The translations under genes were made by a program, and so were the position numbers. The notes below the pieces were generated by a model. That model worked only from the letters and a program-made list of their open reading frames with translations. It had not been told where the DNA came from and ran no database searches. Of a stretch of 64,000 bases of DNA, positions 27,330 through 39,069 are shown one piece after another. Positions within the stretch are counted from its first letter, which is position 1. Each line of letters begins with the position of its first letter. The stretch comes from Gemmatimonadota bacterium (lineage in GTDB: Bacteria > Gemmatimonadota > Gemmatimonadetes > Longimicrobiales > Gaopeijiaceae): contig JAJDVT010000062.1 in NCBI GenBank assembly GCA_022826005.1, forward strand, positions 1 through 64,000, written 5' to 3'.

Positions 27330-27371
27330 ATCCATCCCAGGGATCCGCGGGAATCCATCCCAGGGATCCGC
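27330..27371. repeat. two direct 19-bp repeats ATCCATCCCAGGGATCCGC
   Basis: Identical copies at 27330-27348 and 27353-27371, 23 bases apart, in the divergent region between ilvD and imuB. Role unknown. Confidence 0.5.
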
Positions 27372-27379
27372 AAGGGGAT

Positions 27380-27408
27380 TTGTATTTCGGTATTTATTCG
27401 GTTATCGT
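27380..27408 (+). promoter_or_regulatory. imuB promoter (shared mutasome promoter, copy 2)
   Basis: TTGTAT at 27380-27385, 17-base spacer, TATCGT at 27403-27408, ATG at 27418. The spacer holds TTCGGTATTTATTCGGT. TTC recurs at 27386, 27397 and 27408, a strict 11-bp period. Same geometry as imuA and dnaE2. Confidence 0.7.
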
Positions 27409-27417
27409 TCACGGGCC

Positions 27418-29184
27418 ATGTCCCTCATACGAGAAACCACCCCGCACCCGGGTCCGCCGGTTCGCCCGGATATGCCGGTCCGCCCGGGCCCGCGCGTGCC
27501 CCACCGCATCCTCGCCGTGCGGCTGCCCTGGTGGCCCACCGAGAGGCTCGTCCGGCGTTTTCCCGAAGCACGCACGCAACCCTTCATCACCACGGGGGAA
27601 AGCCGGAACCGCCTGGTCATCGCGGCAGCCAATCCGCGCGCCGTCCGTGCGGGGCTGACTCCCGGCATGCCCCTGGCCGACGGGCGCGCGGTCGTGCCCG
27701 ATGTGGTCGTCCGCCCCGCCGACCCCGAGGGCGACGCCCTGGCGCTGGAGCGCCTCGCGCGCTGGGCGGACCGCTTCACGCCACGCGTCATGCCCGACGG
27801 TGTGGACACGATCTTCCTGGACATCGCCGGCTGCACCCGTCTCTTCGGCGGCGAAGAGGCGCTGATGGCGTCACTACGGGCTGCGCTTGAAGACTTCGGG
27901 CTGACCGCGCGGCTGGCCCTCGCCGACACCCCGGGCGCGGCCTGGGCGCTGGCCCACTACGGTGCCGAAAATCCCGGTGTGGTACCGGCCGGCACCGGGC
28001 CCGACGGGCTGAAGAATGCGCTGGCCGAGTTGCCCGTTGCCGCCCTACGAATGAGCGCCGAGGTGGTGGACGGGCTTGTTTCCTTCGGTTTGGACAGAAT
28101 CTGCACACTATTTGTCATGGAATCTGTCAAACTGATCCGGCGCTTCGGTGTGGTGCCGGTCAGGCGGCTCGATCAGGCCCTGGGACGGGTCGCCGAACCG
28201 ATTATCCCGCTGCGCCCCCCGCCCCCGCGCGAGGCAAGCCGCGCCTTCGCCGAGCCGATCTCCACGCCGGCGGACATCCGCGCCTCGGTCGACGGCCTCC
28301 TCGACGACCTCTGCCTGGCGCTCAGCCAGTCCGGCGATGGAGCGCGGCGGCTGCACCTCGTCTGCCACCGCGTCGACGGCGACCGGCGGACCCTCACCAT
28401 CGGCACCAGCCGTCCCCTGCGCCGCAAGAAGCCGCTCATGGGACTCTTTGCCGAGAAACTGGATCAGGTTGAGCCCGGCTTCGGAATCGACGAGATCGTG
28501 CTGGCTGCCGACGTGGTCGAGACGATCGACGAGTTGCAGACCGACTGGGCTGGCGAGGCTGGCGAGGGATACCGAGCCGCCGACGAGGAAGAGCTGGCGG
28601 ATCTGCTGGACAGGCTGGGGAACCGGTTTGGGTTCGACAGGATCGGACGGCCGGTGCCGCGGCAGAGCTGGTTGCCGGAGCGGGCGGTCGTTCGGGAGGG
28701 GCTGGAGGGTGGGTCAGACACGCACCCAGGATCGGCCGTTTTTCCCGGACAGGTCGCCAACTGGCCCAGGGAACGTCGTCGTCCGCTTCGGTTGCTGTCG
28801 CCTCCGGAGCCGGTGGAGGTCCTGATCCCGGAAATCAGCGGTCGGCCCGCGGCACTCCGAGGCGAACTCCGGCGTCGCACTGTGACTGAAGCCCCGCAGT
28901 ATCACGGTCTGCTCGGCTTTCGCTGGCAAGAACGACTCCACCAGTTGCGCACAGCCGAGGGTCCGGAACGGCTGGAGTGCGAGTGGTGGCGCAAAGAGGC
29001 TCCGTGTCGCGACTATTTCCTGGTCGAGGACGAGGAGGGGTGCCGGTACTGGTTGTTCCGGGAGGGTGGGGGGGGGTGGGATGCCGGCCGCAAGCTGTCG
29101 GATTACGGCCACGAGTTGTCGGGTCCATGCCAGAAATTGCCAGGTGCGGGGCCCCGCTGGTTTCTGCATGGGATTTTCGGGTGA
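27418..29184 (+). CDS. imuB: ImuB, catalytically inactive Y-family polymerase homologue
   Basis: 588 residues. A Y-family polymerase palm/fingers scaffold (PHRILAVRLPWWPTERLVRR, VMPDGVDTIFLDIAGCTRLF) in which the first catalytic acidic motif of active Y-family enzymes is replaced by AVRLPWWP, as in ImuB. The C-terminal ~150 residues match the DUF6504-type ImuB tail (RWQERLHQLRTAEGPERLEC, YWLFREGGGGWDAG). ImuB acts as the adaptor linking beta clamp, ImuA and DnaE2. Its promoter is the second copy of the shared mutasome promoter. Confidence 0.9.
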   Translation: MSLIRETTPHPGPPVRPDMPVRPGPRVPHRILAVRLPWWPTERLVRRFPEARTQPFITTGESRNRLVIAAANPRAVRAGLTPGMPLADGRAVVPDVVVRPADPEGDALALERLARWADRFTPRVMPDGVDTIFLDIAGCTRLFGGEEALMASLRAALEDFGLTARLALADTPGAAWALAHYGAENPGVVPAGTGPDGLKNALAELPVAALRMSAEVVDGLVSFGLDRICTLFVMESVKLIRRFGVVPVRRLDQALGRVAEPIIPLRPPPPREASRAFAEPISTPADIRASVDGLLDDLCLALSQSGDGARRLHLVCHRVDGDRRTLTIGTSRPLRRKKPLMGLFAEKLDQVEPGFGIDEIVLAADVVETIDELQTDWAGEAGEGYRAADEEELADLLDRLGNRFGFDRIGRPVPRQSWLPERAVVREGLEGGSDTHPGSAVFPGQVANWPRERRRPLRLLSPPEPVEVLIPEISGRPAALRGELRRRTVTEAPQYHGLLGFRWQERLHQLRTAEGPERLECEWWRKEAPCRDYFLVEDEEGCRYWLFREGGGGWDAGRKLSDYGHELSGPCQKLPGAGPRWFLHGIFG

Positions 29185-29206
29185 TTGGGGGGTTGAAGTC
29201 TGTTCT

Positions 29207-29398
29207 GTGACAGCCCTCCGCCGATTGCTTCGCGACTTGGGATTTGCCGAGCGGCAGAGAGGCAGTCACCATATCTTCCGAAGGGACGGCGTTCCGGAAA
29301 GACTCGTTCTGTAACGAGACGGAAGCCACGCGAAACCCTACCAGGTGCGGCAGGTCCGCAAAGTGATCCTCAACTACCAATTGGGAGAACGAGAATGA
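29207..29398 (+). pseudogene. hicA: hicA toxin with an in-frame TAA
   Basis: GTG start; codons 1-35 give a HicA core (LRRLLRDLGFAERQRGSHHI, then FRRDGVPERLVL). Codon 36 is TAA (29312-29314), and the same frame continues RDGSHAKPYQVRQVRKVILN to TGA at 29396, exactly the usual C-terminus of this HicA subfamily. A glutamine codon CAA is expected at the stop, so a single C-to-T change explains it. TGA overlaps the hicB ATG (ATGA). Probably inactive toxin with retained antitoxin. Confidence 0.75.
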
Positions 29399-29610
29399 AT
29401 CACCAATACGAGATTCTCATCCAATGGAGCGACGAGGATCAAGCCTTCCTGGCCCGAGTGCCCGAACTTCCCGGATGCATGGCTCATGGCGACACAAGGG
29501 GCACGGCACAGAGGAACATCGAGGAGGCCATCGCACTTTGGCTCGACACCGCTATGGAATTTGGTGACCCTGTTCCGGAGCCCCGAAGCGTGAGCCCGCG
29601 CCCAGGATAA
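29395..29610 (+). CDS. hicB: HicB-family antitoxin
   Basis: 71 residues. EILIQWSDEDQAFLARVPEL, then PGCMAHGDTRGTAQRNIEEAIALWLDTA is the partial RNase H-fold of HicB. It is shorter than HicB proteins that carry a DNA-binding C-terminus. It overlaps the broken hicA. The toxin gene upstream has a nonsense codon, so this may be an orphan antitoxin that blocks related HicA toxins. Confidence 0.85.
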   Translation: MNHQYEILIQWSDEDQAFLARVPELPGCMAHGDTRGTAQRNIEEAIALWLDTAMEFGDPVPEPRSVSPRPG

Positions 29611-29653
29611 GCCGGGCCCAGGAACGGCCGCCGGCACCCACCACCAGGGACTG

Positions 29654-30061
29654 CTATTCGATCTCGTAATCCAAGGCCAGCGTGTGCTTGCCATCCCCAT
29701 CCACGTGGATCTCCATGGTGCCCATTAGGCCCGCCAGCTCACCCGTCCCGGATCCCGGCACCACATGGCCGGCGGTGCGCGGGGGAACTCCGACCTCGGC
29801 GATTCCCCAGTGGTGGAGCACGAACGTGCCCTCGCGGCCGCCGAGCGTGCCCGAGACCTGTTCCGACGCGATATACCCCGCGTTCTCCAGAGGACCATCG
29901 GCGCTGGCACGGCACATCAGCAGCCGCGCGCGGCCTTCCCCGTCCAGATCGCCGCGGTAGCGCTTGACGACCTGCGCTTCCGAGAGGAGGGGGCCTTCGC
30001 CTTCCTCACCATAGGGCATCGCGTCCCAGCCGGTGACTTCGAAATCGGAGACGATCTTCAT
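29654..30061 (-). CDS. DUF3224 domain protein
   Basis: 135 residues from ATG 30061 (AAAGGA 8 bases before it); the longer frame upstream overlaps the dnaE2 promoter and is rejected. The lipocalin/allene-oxide-cyclase-like DUF3224 pattern is visible: SDFEVTGWDAMPY, KRYRGDLDGEGRARLLMCRA, ENAGYIASEQVSGTLGGREG, TFVLHHWGIAE and DYEIE at the end. Function unknown, possibly small-molecule binding. Divergent from dnaE2. Confidence 0.8.
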   Translation of the reverse strand: MKIVSDFEVTGWDAMPYGEEGEGPLLSEAQVVKRYRGDLDGEGRARLLMCRASADGPLENAGYIASEQVSGTLGGREGTFVLHHWGIAEVGVPPRTAGHVVPGSGTGELAGLMGTMEIHVDGDGKHTLALDYEIE

Positions 30062-30088
30062 GGGCGGGAGTCCTTTCCACAATCCAGC

Positions 30089-30117
30089 TTGATATTCGGT
30101 ATTTTTTCGGTTATTGT
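30089..30117 (+). promoter_or_regulatory. dnaE2 promoter (shared mutasome promoter, copy 3)
   Basis: TTGATA at 30089-30094, 17-base spacer, TATTGT at 30112-30117, ATG at 30127, the same 9-base gap as the other two. TTC recurs at 30095, 30106 and 30117 with an 11-bp period. Confidence 0.7.
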
Positions 30118-30126
30118 TCAAGGGCC

Positions 30127-33516
<3,390 letters not shown>

Positions 33517-33582
33517 ACGAGGATTCGGTTCCTGAACTCGTCCCATCTGGCTATGTCAGCGCCCCTTGGATCCCTCGATCTT

Positions 33583-33636
33583 CCATTTGCCAGCCTCAGC
33601 CACTGGCAATCCTCTTCAAGGGTCATTGACAAATGG
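33583..33636 (+). promoter_or_regulatory. dyad upstream of second hicAB
   Basis: Inverted repeat TTCCATTTG ... CAAATGGAGAT (33583-33589 pairs with 33630-33636), with an inner GCCAG / CTGGC pair. Probably the autoregulatory site of the HicAB complex; inference from position only. Confidence 0.35.
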
Positions 33637-33669
33637 AGATTGCCATAACCAAAATGATTGGAGACAGTT

Positions 33670-33870
33670 TTGCCGACCGTCAGAGAAGCTATCCGACTAC
33701 TGGAGAGGGATGGATGGCGCTTGGTGCGAGTTCGCGGAAGTCATCGCATTCTCAAGCACCCAGCCAAAAGGGGGATCGTGGTTGTCGCAGGAAAGCCGGG
33801 GGCTGATCTCCCATTGGGAAAATGGAAGAGCATCCTGAAGCAAGCGGACCTGAAGCCGAGGAGCACCTGA
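33670..33870 (+). CDS. hicA: HicA-family toxin (YcfA type)
   Basis: 66 residues from TTG 33670 (GGAG 8 bases upstream); an earlier in-frame TTG at 33658 is less likely. Sequence VREAIRLLERDGWRLVRVRG, SHRILKHPAKRGIVVVAG, LPLGKWKSILKQADL contains the catalytic His in GSHR and the usual dsRBD-like fold. HicA cleaves mRNA; HicB neutralises it. TGA overlaps the hicB ATG. Unlike the copy at 29207, no stop codon interrupts it. Confidence 0.85.
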   Translation: MPTVREAIRLLERDGWRLVRVRGSHRILKHPAKRGIVVVAGKPGADLPLGKWKSILKQADLKPRST

Positions 33871-34094
33871 TGCAATACACCGTCGTGATCGAAAAGGGGG
33901 CCACCAGCTACGGAGCCCATGTCCTGGAGCTTCCCGGCTGTGTCGCGGCGGCGGAAACCCGAGAGGAAGTATCCACCCTGATCCACGAGGCCATCCGGCT
34001 CTACGTCGAAGAGCTCAAGAAGGACGGGCTTCCGATTCCCGGGCGCTCTTCGACCGAACCCGGTCGGCTTGTGGATCTCCACTCGGGAGGATGA
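33870..34094 (+). CDS. hicB: HicB-family antitoxin
   Basis: 74 residues from ATG 33870; an upstream in-frame start would run inside hicA. YTVVIEKGATSYGAHVLELP, GCVAAAETREEVSTLIHEAI is the typical HicB partial RNase H fold. Overlaps hicA (ATGA) and pairs with it. Confidence 0.87.
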   Translation: MQYTVVIEKGATSYGAHVLELPGCVAAAETREEVSTLIHEAIRLYVEELKKDGLPIPGRSSTEPGRLVDLHSGG

Positions 34095-34124
34095 AGAACG
34101 CAGAGCGCTATCCGACGCCGCGAT

Positions 34125-36506
34125 TCACCGCAGACACGGTTCGGCGTCGGCTGCGGACGCGGGGTGGATCACGCGCTGCACGAGTCCGCCCCGGCCGTCG
34201 TCCTGCCACTGGACCTGCAGTCCCCTGGCCGCCAGCTGGGTCCCCGCCGAACTCTCGCCGAGCGGCACCACGTTGAAGTCCCCGTGGACCGCCTGGGTCT
34301 CGACCGCGAAGAGGTGGTCGCGCACCGTCGCATGGTCGATCCCACCCGTGGATTCGATCGACGCCCGCAACGCCTCCGACAGCAGCTCCACAGCGCCGAA
34401 CCCGCTCGCCGCCTGGAAATCGGGTACCTCCCCGAACGCCGTCCGGTACCTCTCCACGAACGTCGCGTTGTCCGAGATCGCTCCGGCCGTGGCGATCGTG
34501 GACAGCCAGCCCGTGTAGCCCACCACGCAGCGCGCCAGCTCGCCCACCTGGTCCGGGAAGTCCGGCACGGCGGCCCCGACCGCCCAGCTCATCATCGCGG
34601 GCGAGTACCCGGCGGCTGCGGCACCCTTCGTCAGCCCGATCGCGTCGGGGGAATAGCCGCCGCCGATGAAGAGGTCGGCTTCCGCTTCACCGGCCGCCGC
34701 GGCGATGGCCTCGTAGTCCGCGCCGTCCGGGAAGGACCGGTCGAAAACCAGATCCAGGCCATGGTGGGCCGCCGCCGCGCGCACGCCTTCGGCGACCGCC
34801 CTCGGGAAGTCCGAATCGTGGAACGCCAGCGCGACCGTCTCCAGCCCGGCGTCGGCGGCGACCTCGACGGAACCGGTCAGGAAGTTCCGGGCCGTGTTCT
34901 GCATCTGCACGGTCCACCTCCGATTCCGACCCTCCCATATCTCGGGCGCGGCCGCAAGCGCGGCGACGAGGGGCCAACCGGCCGCCTCGGTGATGGGGAC
35001 GACGGCCTTGGTGACAGTGCTGGAGTACGGCCCCAGAACCGCGTCGACCGAGTCGCCGGATACGAAATCGAAGTACAGTTCGGCGGCTCGACTCGCGTTG
35101 CTCCCGTCGTCGCGCAGCACCAGACGGACCGGCCTGCCGTCGATGCCGCCGGACTCGTTGAGCATTTCCACGGCCAACCCGTAGCCGTTCGCCATCTTCC
35201 GGCCGTCCGAACCGAGAGGGCCGGTCAGCGAGGCGGTCGCGGCGACCACGATCTCCGGAGGCGGGTTGCTGCAGGCCTCGCCGTCGGCCATTCCGTCCGG
35301 GTAGATCACGCGCTGCACGAGCCCGCCCCGTCCGTCGTCCTGCCATTGGAGCTGCAGGCGCACCAGCAGCTGCTGGCTGCCCGCGTCCGGTTCGCCGAGA
35401 GGCACCACGCCGAACGGCCCCAGCACCGTCTCGGTGGACGTTGAGAAGAGGTGGTCCCGCAACTCGTCCTCCCGGATTTCGCCGGTCGCCGACTGCGAGG
35501 CCATGGCCGCCTCGGCGAGCAGCTCCACGGCCCCGAACCCGGCCGCGGCGGTGTAGCCGGGCGTCACGCCATAGGCCTCCTCGTAGCGTCGCACGAAGTC
35601 CGCGCTGCCGGCGAGCCGCCCGGACGTGTCGAGCGAAGCGGCCCACGGAGCGTTCCCTATCACGCAGCGGGCCAGATCGACCCCCACCCGATCGGGAAAG
35701 TCGGGCTCGGCGGGCCCGACGGACCAGCTGGACAGGAGCGGCGAGTAGCCGACGTCCGCCGCCGCCCTGGTGAAGGCCACCGCGTCGTCGGTGTAGCCGC
35801 CGCCCACGAAGAGGTCGGCCCTCAGGTCGCGCGCCCGGGCCGCAAGTCCGGCATGGTCCGCGCCCCCGATGGGGTATTTCTCGTCCAGCACCAGGCTCAT
35901 GCCCTGCTCGGCCACCGCGTCGCGCACCCCTGCGGCCGCCGATACGGGGAACCGCGAGTCCTCGTAGACCAGGGCGACCGTCTCGGCGCCCTCCCTCGCC
36001 CCGATGACGACCGACCCGCTCAGGTTGTCGCGGGCGTTGTTCATCATCTGCACGCTCCAACGGCGGCTCTGCCCGTCCCAGATCGTGTGGGACGCCGCCA
36101 GCGGAGTGATCAGAGGCCTGCCCGCCGCTTCGACCACCGGGACCACGGCACCCGTGACCGAACTCGCGTAGGGACCGATCAGCAGATCGACCGAATCCGA
36201 GGCCGCGAGCTCCCGGTAGATTTCGGCGGCCAGACCGGGATCGCTGCGGTCGTCGCGCAGCAGGAGCCGCACGGGCCGTCCGCCGATTCCGCCGACGTCG
36301 TTCAGCATCTCCACCGCCAGCCGGAAACCCCGCTCCATGTTCCTCCCCTCCGTGCTCAGCGGTCCGGTTGCCGCCCGGGTTCCCGCGATCGTGATGGGGG
36401 ATTCGTCGGGCGGCGTCAGGACGGTGTCCGTGCACGACGCGACGGCGGCCGCGAAGAGGAGGGTGGCGGCGGGTCTCGCGATGGCTCCTGGCCTGCATCC
36501 GGTCAT
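34125..36506 (-). CDS. lipoprotein with two fused periplasmic binding domains
   Basis: 793 residues, lipobox AVASC (Cys25). Two copies of a branched-chain-amino-acid-type (LivJ/ANF) binding domain follow each other: about 36-405 and 415-793. The copies share landmark runs such as AVEMLNDVGGIGGRPVRLLL / AVEMLNESGGIDGRPVRLVL, GPYASSVTGAVVPVVEAAGR / GPYSSTVTKAVVPITEAAGW, and end in WQDDGRGGLVQRVI. It is therefore an internal duplication kept in one chain; each half is a full-length type I substrate-binding fold. No permease or ATPase genes lie next to it, so it may be a sensor or orphan receptor. Confidence 0.8.
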   Translation of the reverse strand: MTGCRPGAIARPAATLLFAAAVASCTDTVLTPPDESPITIAGTRAATGPLSTEGRNMERGFRLAVEMLNDVGGIGGRPVRLLLRDDRSDPGLAAEIYRELAASDSVDLLIGPYASSVTGAVVPVVEAAGRPLITPLAASHTIWDGQSRRWSVQMMNNARDNLSGSVVIGAREGAETVALVYEDSRFPVSAAAGVRDAVAEQGMSLVLDEKYPIGGADHAGLAARARDLRADLFVGGGYTDDAVAFTRAAADVGYSPLLSSWSVGPAEPDFPDRVGVDLARCVIGNAPWAASLDTSGRLAGSADFVRRYEEAYGVTPGYTAAAGFGAVELLAEAAMASQSATGEIREDELRDHLFSTSTETVLGPFGVVPLGEPDAGSQQLLVRLQLQWQDDGRGGLVQRVIYPDGMADGEACSNPPPEIVVAATASLTGPLGSDGRKMANGYGLAVEMLNESGGIDGRPVRLVLRDDGSNASRAAELYFDFVSGDSVDAVLGPYSSTVTKAVVPITEAAGWPLVAALAAAPEIWEGRNRRWTVQMQNTARNFLTGSVEVAADAGLETVALAFHDSDFPRAVAEGVRAAAAHHGLDLVFDRSFPDGADYEAIAAAAGEAEADLFIGGGYSPDAIGLTKGAAAAGYSPAMMSWAVGAAVPDFPDQVGELARCVVGYTGWLSTIATAGAISDNATFVERYRTAFGEVPDFQAASGFGAVELLSEALRASIESTGGIDHATVRDHLFAVETQAVHGDFNVVPLGESSAGTQLAARGLQVQWQDDGRGGLVQRVIHPASAADAEPCLR

Positions 36507-37079
36507 TGGGGCGTTCCTTGTCGGTATACGGTCGAAGGGACCCTCGGCGCGCGGCCAAGGGGCCGTGCCCGATCGCGTGGGCGCGATGACGTAGTGGCGG
36601 CGGCGAAGGCCCGCTGCCCGGTCGGCGCGTCGCTCGCCGCATGGGTTTCGGGCCGCTTCCCCGAGTGAACCGGAATGGCCCGTCCTGTGTAACGGAATAT
36701 ACGGTTGATGCGGTCAGTGTGGCGCTCGGGCTCGGACGGGGCGATTTACCCCGACTTCAAGTCATCCGACACCTGGGACAGCTTTTCGTCCACAGCTTCT
36801 TCACCGGGAGCTTCGGTGCTCCCTGTTGGAAGTCGGGCGGGGAAGCCGGGAAAGCGCCGCATCCGCCAAAGTGCTCCGGCCCAGGCCGGTGGCCGACACG
36901 ATCCGCCTGTCTCCGGACAACACCCCGGGAACCAACCCCCTCCTTCGGTGTACTAAGAACTTAGTTGACACTCGGCAGCCGGCCCCGGAATCTCCCTTCG
37001 CTGGCTCCCCACACGCGGCCCTCCCGCCGGCGAAGGGACCCACGGCACCGCTGCAGCCCACGGCCAGGAGGCGTACACC
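36507..37079. other. 573-base divergent intergenic region
   Basis: Lies between the binding-protein gene (minus) and the propeller gene (plus). No credible gene. The only notable structure is the palindrome ACTAAGAACTTAGT beside TTGACA, listed separately. Confidence 0.4.
36952..36970 (+). promoter_or_regulatory. palindrome over a -35 box upstream of the propeller gene
   Basis: ACTAAG-AA-CTTAGT (36952-36965), immediately followed by and overlapping TTGACA (36965-36970). A matching -10 is weak (GAATCT at 36988). Repressor site suspected. Confidence 0.35.
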
Positions 37080-38285
37080 ATGCCCCGCGCACCACTCCCC
37101 ATCATCCTCGCCATCGTCCTCTCGTCCTGCGTCGCCGAATCGCCCCCCGGCAACCCCATCCGCGAGACGCTCCCCAACGGCGCCCTCCTGGTGCGCTATC
37201 CGGACCTGCCAGCCATCGACTCGGCGGGCCCCGAAGTCACCGACGCCCGGGTGGCCCTCCGCTTCGGCAGCCGCGATGGGACCAACCCCGACCTCACCTT
37301 TTCCGACATCCGGGGCATTCAGGCCGACAGCGACGGCAACATCTACGTGCTGGACCAACAGGCCGTCGAGGTCCGCGTCTTCGACCCCGGCGGTGAGTAC
37401 CTGCGCACGATCGCGCGGCGCGGACAGGGTCCCGGTGAGATTGTCGAAGCCAACGGGATCCTCCTTTCGGGCGACACCCTGCTGTGGATGCACGATCACG
37501 GCCAGTACCAGATCATCGGGGTCGATCCCGAGGGCGTCGAGGTGCGCCGTTTCCCGAAACCGGTCGACCAATACCGTGGCTACTGGAGCGGATCGTTCGA
37601 CTCAAGGGGCCGCTACTGGAGAAAAGTCTCCCATCGGGACGACGCGGCGACCTACAGCGACGAGGGCGTCAACACGACTGCCGCGCGGGACTACTACAGG
37701 TCCTACGACCTGGCCGGCGGAGCCGTCGATTCCGTCTTCCTGGGCGCAAGCACGAGCCGGTCCTACTCCTACGTTTTCGCCGGGGGCACCGGGTTTCTGC
37801 GCATTCCGTTCCAGTCCGGCAACCTGTCGGCCGTGAACCCAGCCGGCGGCTTCTGGCACGCGCACGGCGCCACGTACCGGATCACCCGGACCGGAGAGGA
37901 CGGGGACACCCTGGTCGTGATCGAGGCGGGGCTGCCCGTCCAGCGGGTGACGGCCGCCGACCGGTCCTCGTATGTCGAGGGGATAGTCGAGGGCCAGCCG
38001 GATCTGCGCCGTCACGCCGAGGCGGTCGCGGCCGTCATGCCGGACGTGAAACCCATCGTCACGAGCCTCTTCGTGGACGACGAAGGACGGCTGTGGGCGG
38101 AGCGGGCGACTCCAGACGAAGTCCCCGCCTTCTACGACCGGTTCTCCGAGGACGGCGACTATCTGGGATCGGTGCGCCTCGCATTCGAACCCGGAAGGCG
38201 AATCTGGGTCCGGCACGGGAACATCTACACCTGGGTCGTGGACGAGATGGACATTCCCTACGTGGTGCGGGCGCCACTGTCGTGA
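37080..38285 (+). CDS. 6-bladed beta-propeller lipoprotein
   Basis: 401 residues, lipobox VLSSC (Cys17), ribosome site AGGAGG. Blades include IQADSDGNIYVLDQQAVEVR, VFDPGGEYLRTIARRGQGPG, GVDPEGVEVRRF and LFVDDEGRLWAERATPDE, ending with YTWVVDEMDIPYVV. The same family as the genes at 1507, 39070 and 50343. Function unknown, likely surface ligand or partner binding. It is an independent gene, followed by convergent apt. Confidence 0.8.
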   Translation: MPRAPLPIILAIVLSSCVAESPPGNPIRETLPNGALLVRYPDLPAIDSAGPEVTDARVALRFGSRDGTNPDLTFSDIRGIQADSDGNIYVLDQQAVEVRVFDPGGEYLRTIARRGQGPGEIVEANGILLSGDTLLWMHDHGQYQIIGVDPEGVEVRRFPKPVDQYRGYWSGSFDSRGRYWRKVSHRDDAATYSDEGVNTTAARDYYRSYDLAGGAVDSVFLGASTSRSYSYVFAGGTGFLRIPFQSGNLSAVNPAGGFWHAHGATYRITRTGEDGDTLVVIEAGLPVQRVTAADRSSYVEGIVEGQPDLRRHAEAVAAVMPDVKPIVTSLFVDDEGRLWAERATPDEVPAFYDRFSEDGDYLGSVRLAFEPGRRIWVRHGNIYTWVVDEMDIPYVVRAPLS

Positions 38286-38310
38286 TCCTGTCCGCGGCGA
38301 GACTGGCCCC

Positions 38311-38880
38311 CTACTCCTCATCCCCCAGAAACCCGCACAGCGCGAACACGTCCACCCCCAGCCCCCGCAGCCGTTCCGCCCCCGGCAACTCCGGCAGGTC
38401 CACCACGAAGCCGGCTCCCACCACCGCCCCTCCCTGGCCCCGGATCAGCTCCACCGCCGCGGCTGCCGTACCACCCGTCGCCAGCAGATCGTCGATCAGC
38501 AGCACCCGCGCGCCCTGGGTGATAGCGACAGCCTGCATCTCGACCCGCGCGCTTCCGTACTCCAGGTCGTAGTCGACGCCACTCACCTCCCCGGGCAGCT
38601 TCCCCCCCTTCCTCACTGGAACGAACCCCACGCCCAGCTCCTGCGCGACCGGCGCGCCGAAGATGAAGCCGCGCGACTCGATCCCCACCACGACCTCCGC
38701 GCCCGCCCCGCGAAACCGGTCCGCGAGCGCCGCCGTCGCCGCGCGGAATCCGGCGGCGTCCTCCGTCAGCCCCATCACGTCCCGGAAGCGTATTCCCGGC
38801 ATGGGGAAGTCCGGCACCGCGCGGATCAGGGACTTGATGCGCGCTGCAAGGCGTTCGTCGCGATGCGTTCCGCTAATCAT
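38311..38880 (-). CDS. apt: adenine phosphoribosyltransferase
   Basis: 189 residues from ATG 38880 (GGGAG upstream); the longer frame upstream is not homologous. It salvages adenine with PRPP to AMP. SLIRAVPDFPMPGIRFRDVM is the Apt N-terminus, GIESRGFIFGAPVAQELGVG, PVRKGGKLPGEV, and the PRPP loop VLLIDDLLATGGTAAAAVEL is complete. Normal length and likely functional. Confidence 0.95.
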   Translation of the reverse strand: MISGTHRDERLAARIKSLIRAVPDFPMPGIRFRDVMGLTEDAAGFRAATAALADRFRGAGAEVVVGIESRGFIFGAPVAQELGVGFVPVRKGGKLPGEVSGVDYDLEYGSARVEMQAVAITQGARVLLIDDLLATGGTAAAAVELIRGQGGAVVGAGFVVDLPELPGAERLRGLGVDVFALCGFLGDEE

Positions 38881-39069
38881 GGCTTTCTCCCGGGATGTCG
38901 GCCGCTGACCGTCAGCTCCCCGCGTTGCACCACCGACCCTGGAAGTACCGCCCGTCACGCCGACAGGACAACCCCTCCCTCGGCAGTCCGCTTCCAACTG
39001 GCAGCAGACAAGCGGATTCCACATCCTTAATCCGAGAAACCGACCTTCCGCCAGGCCGAGGCAACTTCG

